DNA of 28,392 nucleotides from Spirogloea muscicola (taxonomy: Eukaryota; Streptophyta; Zygnematophyceae; Spirogloeales; Spirogloeaceae): positions 342,747 to 371,138 of the forward strand of contig WELB01000045.1 in the NCBI GenBank assembly GCA_009602725.1, written 5' to 3'. Positions 26,003 to 28,392 of this stretch are shown piece after piece (position 1 is the first letter of the stretch; every line of letters starts with the position of its first letter). The translations under genes were made by a program, and so were the position numbers. Under the pieces are notes generated by a model, which was not told the origin of the DNA, did no database searches, and was given only the letters and a program-made list of their open reading frames with translations.

Positions 26003-28253
26003 TTATTTGGCCATTTGCTCTGATATACATGCCCTCGCCCTGGCCACAGCAGCAAGCGTGAGGCGTGGCAAGGCTTTGTCCTCAAGAAGGCGAGCTTTGC
26101 AATTGGAGCAGAATGCATGACGCCAGCTCAGATTGAGCGCCCAGTTGGCGCTCGGGTTCAGACAGGATGGGCAGTAGAGTCCTGGAACTGGCAAAGGAGT
26201 GCACACGCATGCTACATCAGCTAAGGAGCAAAACCAGCTTAACATGACACTCAGCCAACCGTATCATAAGGACCTTTCTTTGTCAACATAGATCCCTCGA
26301 CTGATACTACTCAAGAGAACGAGACAAGATGCTGGTCACAATAACATACCTGAGACAGTGATAAGCAGCGAGGGACAGTCTTGCCACACAGAATAGCCAT
26401 CTCTGCAATAAGACGAGGTTTCAAAGCAACCTCCCCTGACATTAGAGTCTCTCTTTGAGCCTAGCGGAACAAGCACGCGGAACAGGCACATGGGCGTGGT
26501 GATTACACATAACGCTAAGGAGCACATCTGCCTGGTGGAACCTCACCCTGCAATAGAGTTCAGGATCTCAGATGCCCATTCACAGTGCTCGTGGTGCTGT
26601 TCGTCGAATTCGGCCAGTGCCTCCAGCACAATCTTGGTGAGCAGTGGCGCCTTTCGGGGCTCTGACAGACAATTGTCTGGGCACGAGCAGAAAGCGTAGC
26701 AGTGATGCAGGCTCACTTTCACGCCGTTGTTGTCAGCCTTATTGCAGTACTCCGCATCGTCATCCCTGAACTCCCACAGTAAAGGATGAGAACAACTCAG
26801 CTAGGTATGAAGGACAATGACAGAGTTCAGCAACGTCTGAAGAACTTGACATTAAACTGAGGTGATCATAATATTGCACTTAAAACACCATCAAGATGAC
26901 AACAGGACCTTATGCTGACAAGCACGGTGGGGTCCGCCAAGTCGCTTGGAAGCAAGTCGTCCACTGAAAAGTCCTGAAGCAGACAAGGATCACTACTGCG
27001 ATAAGTCTTGGACATGGAGGGACAATATGGCTGACAGCACTTGGCTTGTGGACGACAGAAGAGATAATCTGGCTCCAAAAGTATGGCATGACTTCAGCTT
27101 TCAGGAGCTCTATGGAAATGGAGCTCCTGCACAGTGGCCCCCGTGGCTGCAGCAAATGTTGCGCCATCAACATCGATGCCAAGAAAATCCACCTCCTTGG
27201 AGAGGCAGAAGACTTCCTCGTCGGTCAGCGTTGGCAGCGCCTATTAGAAGCATATGAGCACATGGCCACACTTGTTATTGGCATGCAGAAAGTATCAGAT
27301 TGTGCAATGATGCAGCTCGTGCGTGATATTATGTAAGCTTGCAGTTTCTGTATCAGGGCCCACAGTACTGCCGTTTCCAAGCAGGTGCTAAGGCTCTGCT
27401 GGCAAGCAGTAGCGACTGGAGAAAGGGCGTGGAAAGACAGGGCAGACGAGGGCGACAAAGCGTTTGTCAAGTAGGGCGTGGGCCTGCTGGCTAATAAAGC
27501 GAGCTTAGCTGGAAGGACGATGAGCAGCAGAGACAGCACGCAATGGCTCAAGAAGCTGCAATGAGCGGGGCCCAGATAATGTGCTATTGCCGTGCGGGCA
27601 CACGGAGCTGAGAGCCGATGCACCAGCCGTGGCGCGCACCTTGTGGCTGCGGTAGCGGAGCAGCCGGAGGACGTGGTCGAACACCCTCTCGTCGCAGTCC
27701 AGCGTCACCTCCCTCGTCGCCGCCAGCGCGGCGCCAGCTCCGCCGCTGCTGGGCCCGTCCTTGCCACCGCCGCCTTCCTCAGCGGCGTCGTTCCATCGCT
27801 TGCTGGAGACACGGTCGACCAAGCGGCACTCGCAGGCGCGTCAATATCGGCTCGCCACGGTCTCGCCAGGCCGATTGGTGGCGGGCAGGGCGCAGCCGCC
27901 GTGATTACAGGAGACTCAAGATGTGTAGCAACACTTGACTTTAGCTTTCCCTTTAGCATCTCGGCTATAGTTTTGTAGATTTGTATTGAATATTTCATTG
28001 GTTCATGTAAAGTGAAACAAAGCAGAAAGTGGAAGGGAATGGGACGTGAACCCATGATTCAGCGAGCCACGCTGAGGCAGGCAGACGGGGCGGCGGCGGA
28101 CCTGAGCAGCGCGCGGAAGTAGAGCGACGCCTGCAGCAGCTCGGCGCCGACGACGTAGCGCGCGCGCGCCTTGCCGACGCGCACCACCACCTCGCCGCCA
28201 ACGCCGCGGCCGCTTCTGCCGGTATCGCCTGCAGCCGCCGCCGCCGTGGCCAC
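26003..28253 (-). CDS. KCTD-like BTB/POZ protein with C-terminal CxxC...CxxC element (7 exons, 5' partial)
   Basis: BTB/T1-domain proteins oligomerise and often serve as CUL3 ubiquitin-ligase adaptors; the partner here is unknown. Exons: 28253-28102 (open at its 5' side), 27802-27640, 27240-27133, 26973-26909, 26765-26547, 26402-26350, 26181-26003. Phases agree throughout and give 312 codons in the window. BTB signature: VVRVGKARARYVVGAELLQ, YFRALLSKRW, a Gly/Ala-rich insert, EVTLDCDERVFDHVLRLLRY, then LPTLTDEEVFCLSKEVDFLGID. The middle has a His/Cys-rich HHCYAFCSCPDNC and an acidic helix. The end has YCPSCLNPSANW...RHAFCSNCKARLLE: counting from the first in-window codon, C257, C260, C278, C281, a probable zinc site. 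No ATG exists upstream in the window: the frame runs through Ala codons into the terminal A/T homopolymer. The gene body was assembled from splice logic, so the donor at 27133 (ACT|GTGCAG) is the weakest join. Confidence 0.8.
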
Positions 28254-28267
28254 CGTCGCCGCCGCCG

Positions 28268-28392
<125 letters not shown>

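Noticed and set aside
28030-28070. tRNA- or SINE-like T-arm (ATGGG-TTCACGT-CCCAT on the minus strand)
   Set aside because: The 5-bp stem and 7-nt loop look like a T-arm, but there is no acceptor stem, D-arm or anticodon arm at proper spacing; it lies in a BTB intron.

Overview
The window looks like nuclear DNA of a green alga, probably a GC-rich chlorophyte. The evidence is intron-dense genes with mostly GT-AG splice sites and occasional GC-AG ones, plant/green-type telomere-like TTTAGGG motifs, GCC/CGG trinucleotide tracts at gene 5' ends, a hydroxyproline-rich-protein-like reading frame, and proteins typical of the green lineage. There are no bacterial operons, CRISPR arrays or phage genes. 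Single Ns at 9573, 18945 and 22948 and a 122-base A run at the right end are signs of a short-read draft contig. Exon boundaries below were worked out by hand from reading frame, intron phase and family similarity. No alignment was run.

Layout, left to right. (1) 2-1280, +: end of a proline-rich, cell-wall-like protein whose second exon carries a 21-nt GxGHHPP repeat. (2) 1281-2990: no gene recognised; holds copies of dispersed repeats. (3) 2991-3730, +: complete two-exon BolA gene with a repeat copy in its intron. (4) 5041-5798, -: complete two-exon TPR protein with a HOP/STI1-type carboxylate clamp. (5) 5950-7019: GC-rich and repeat-derived sequence, no firm gene. (6) 7020 to about 9320, -: UBE3D-like HECT_2-family E3 ubiquitin ligase, N-terminus unresolved at an N. 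(7) 9805-15491, +: complete 16-exon SEC23, 773 aa. (8) 16130 to about 18944, -: GT4-type glycosyltransferase in nine exons, N-terminus interrupted by an N. (9) 19682-22076, -: monoacylglycerol-lipase-like alpha/beta hydrolase, 404 aa, six exons. (10) 22805-25497, +: TMEM186-like mitochondrial inner-membrane protein, eight exons including a 20-nt microexon. (11) 26003-28253, -: KCTD-like BTB protein with a C-terminal CxxC...CxxC element; its start codon lies beyond the contig end.

The genes do not form a pathway. They are housekeeping genes for Fe-S/redox handling (BolA), chaperone contact (TPR), ubiquitin ligation (UBE3D-like, perhaps the BTB protein), COPII secretion (SEC23), glycosylation, lipid hydrolysis and mitochondrial membrane biogenesis. 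UBE3D/SEC23 and hydrolase/TMEM186 are divergent pairs sharing GC-rich 5' regions. BolA/TPR, SEC23/GT4 and TMEM186/BTB are convergent pairs. I found no convincing new multi-gene system. The more unusual signals are at gene-structure level: an intron bounded by a perfect 12-bp direct repeat, GC-AG introns sharing the donor GCGAGT, the microexon, a composite dispersed repeat family partly inside an intron, telomere-like motifs in a bidirectional promoter, and assembly artefacts that alter N-termini.
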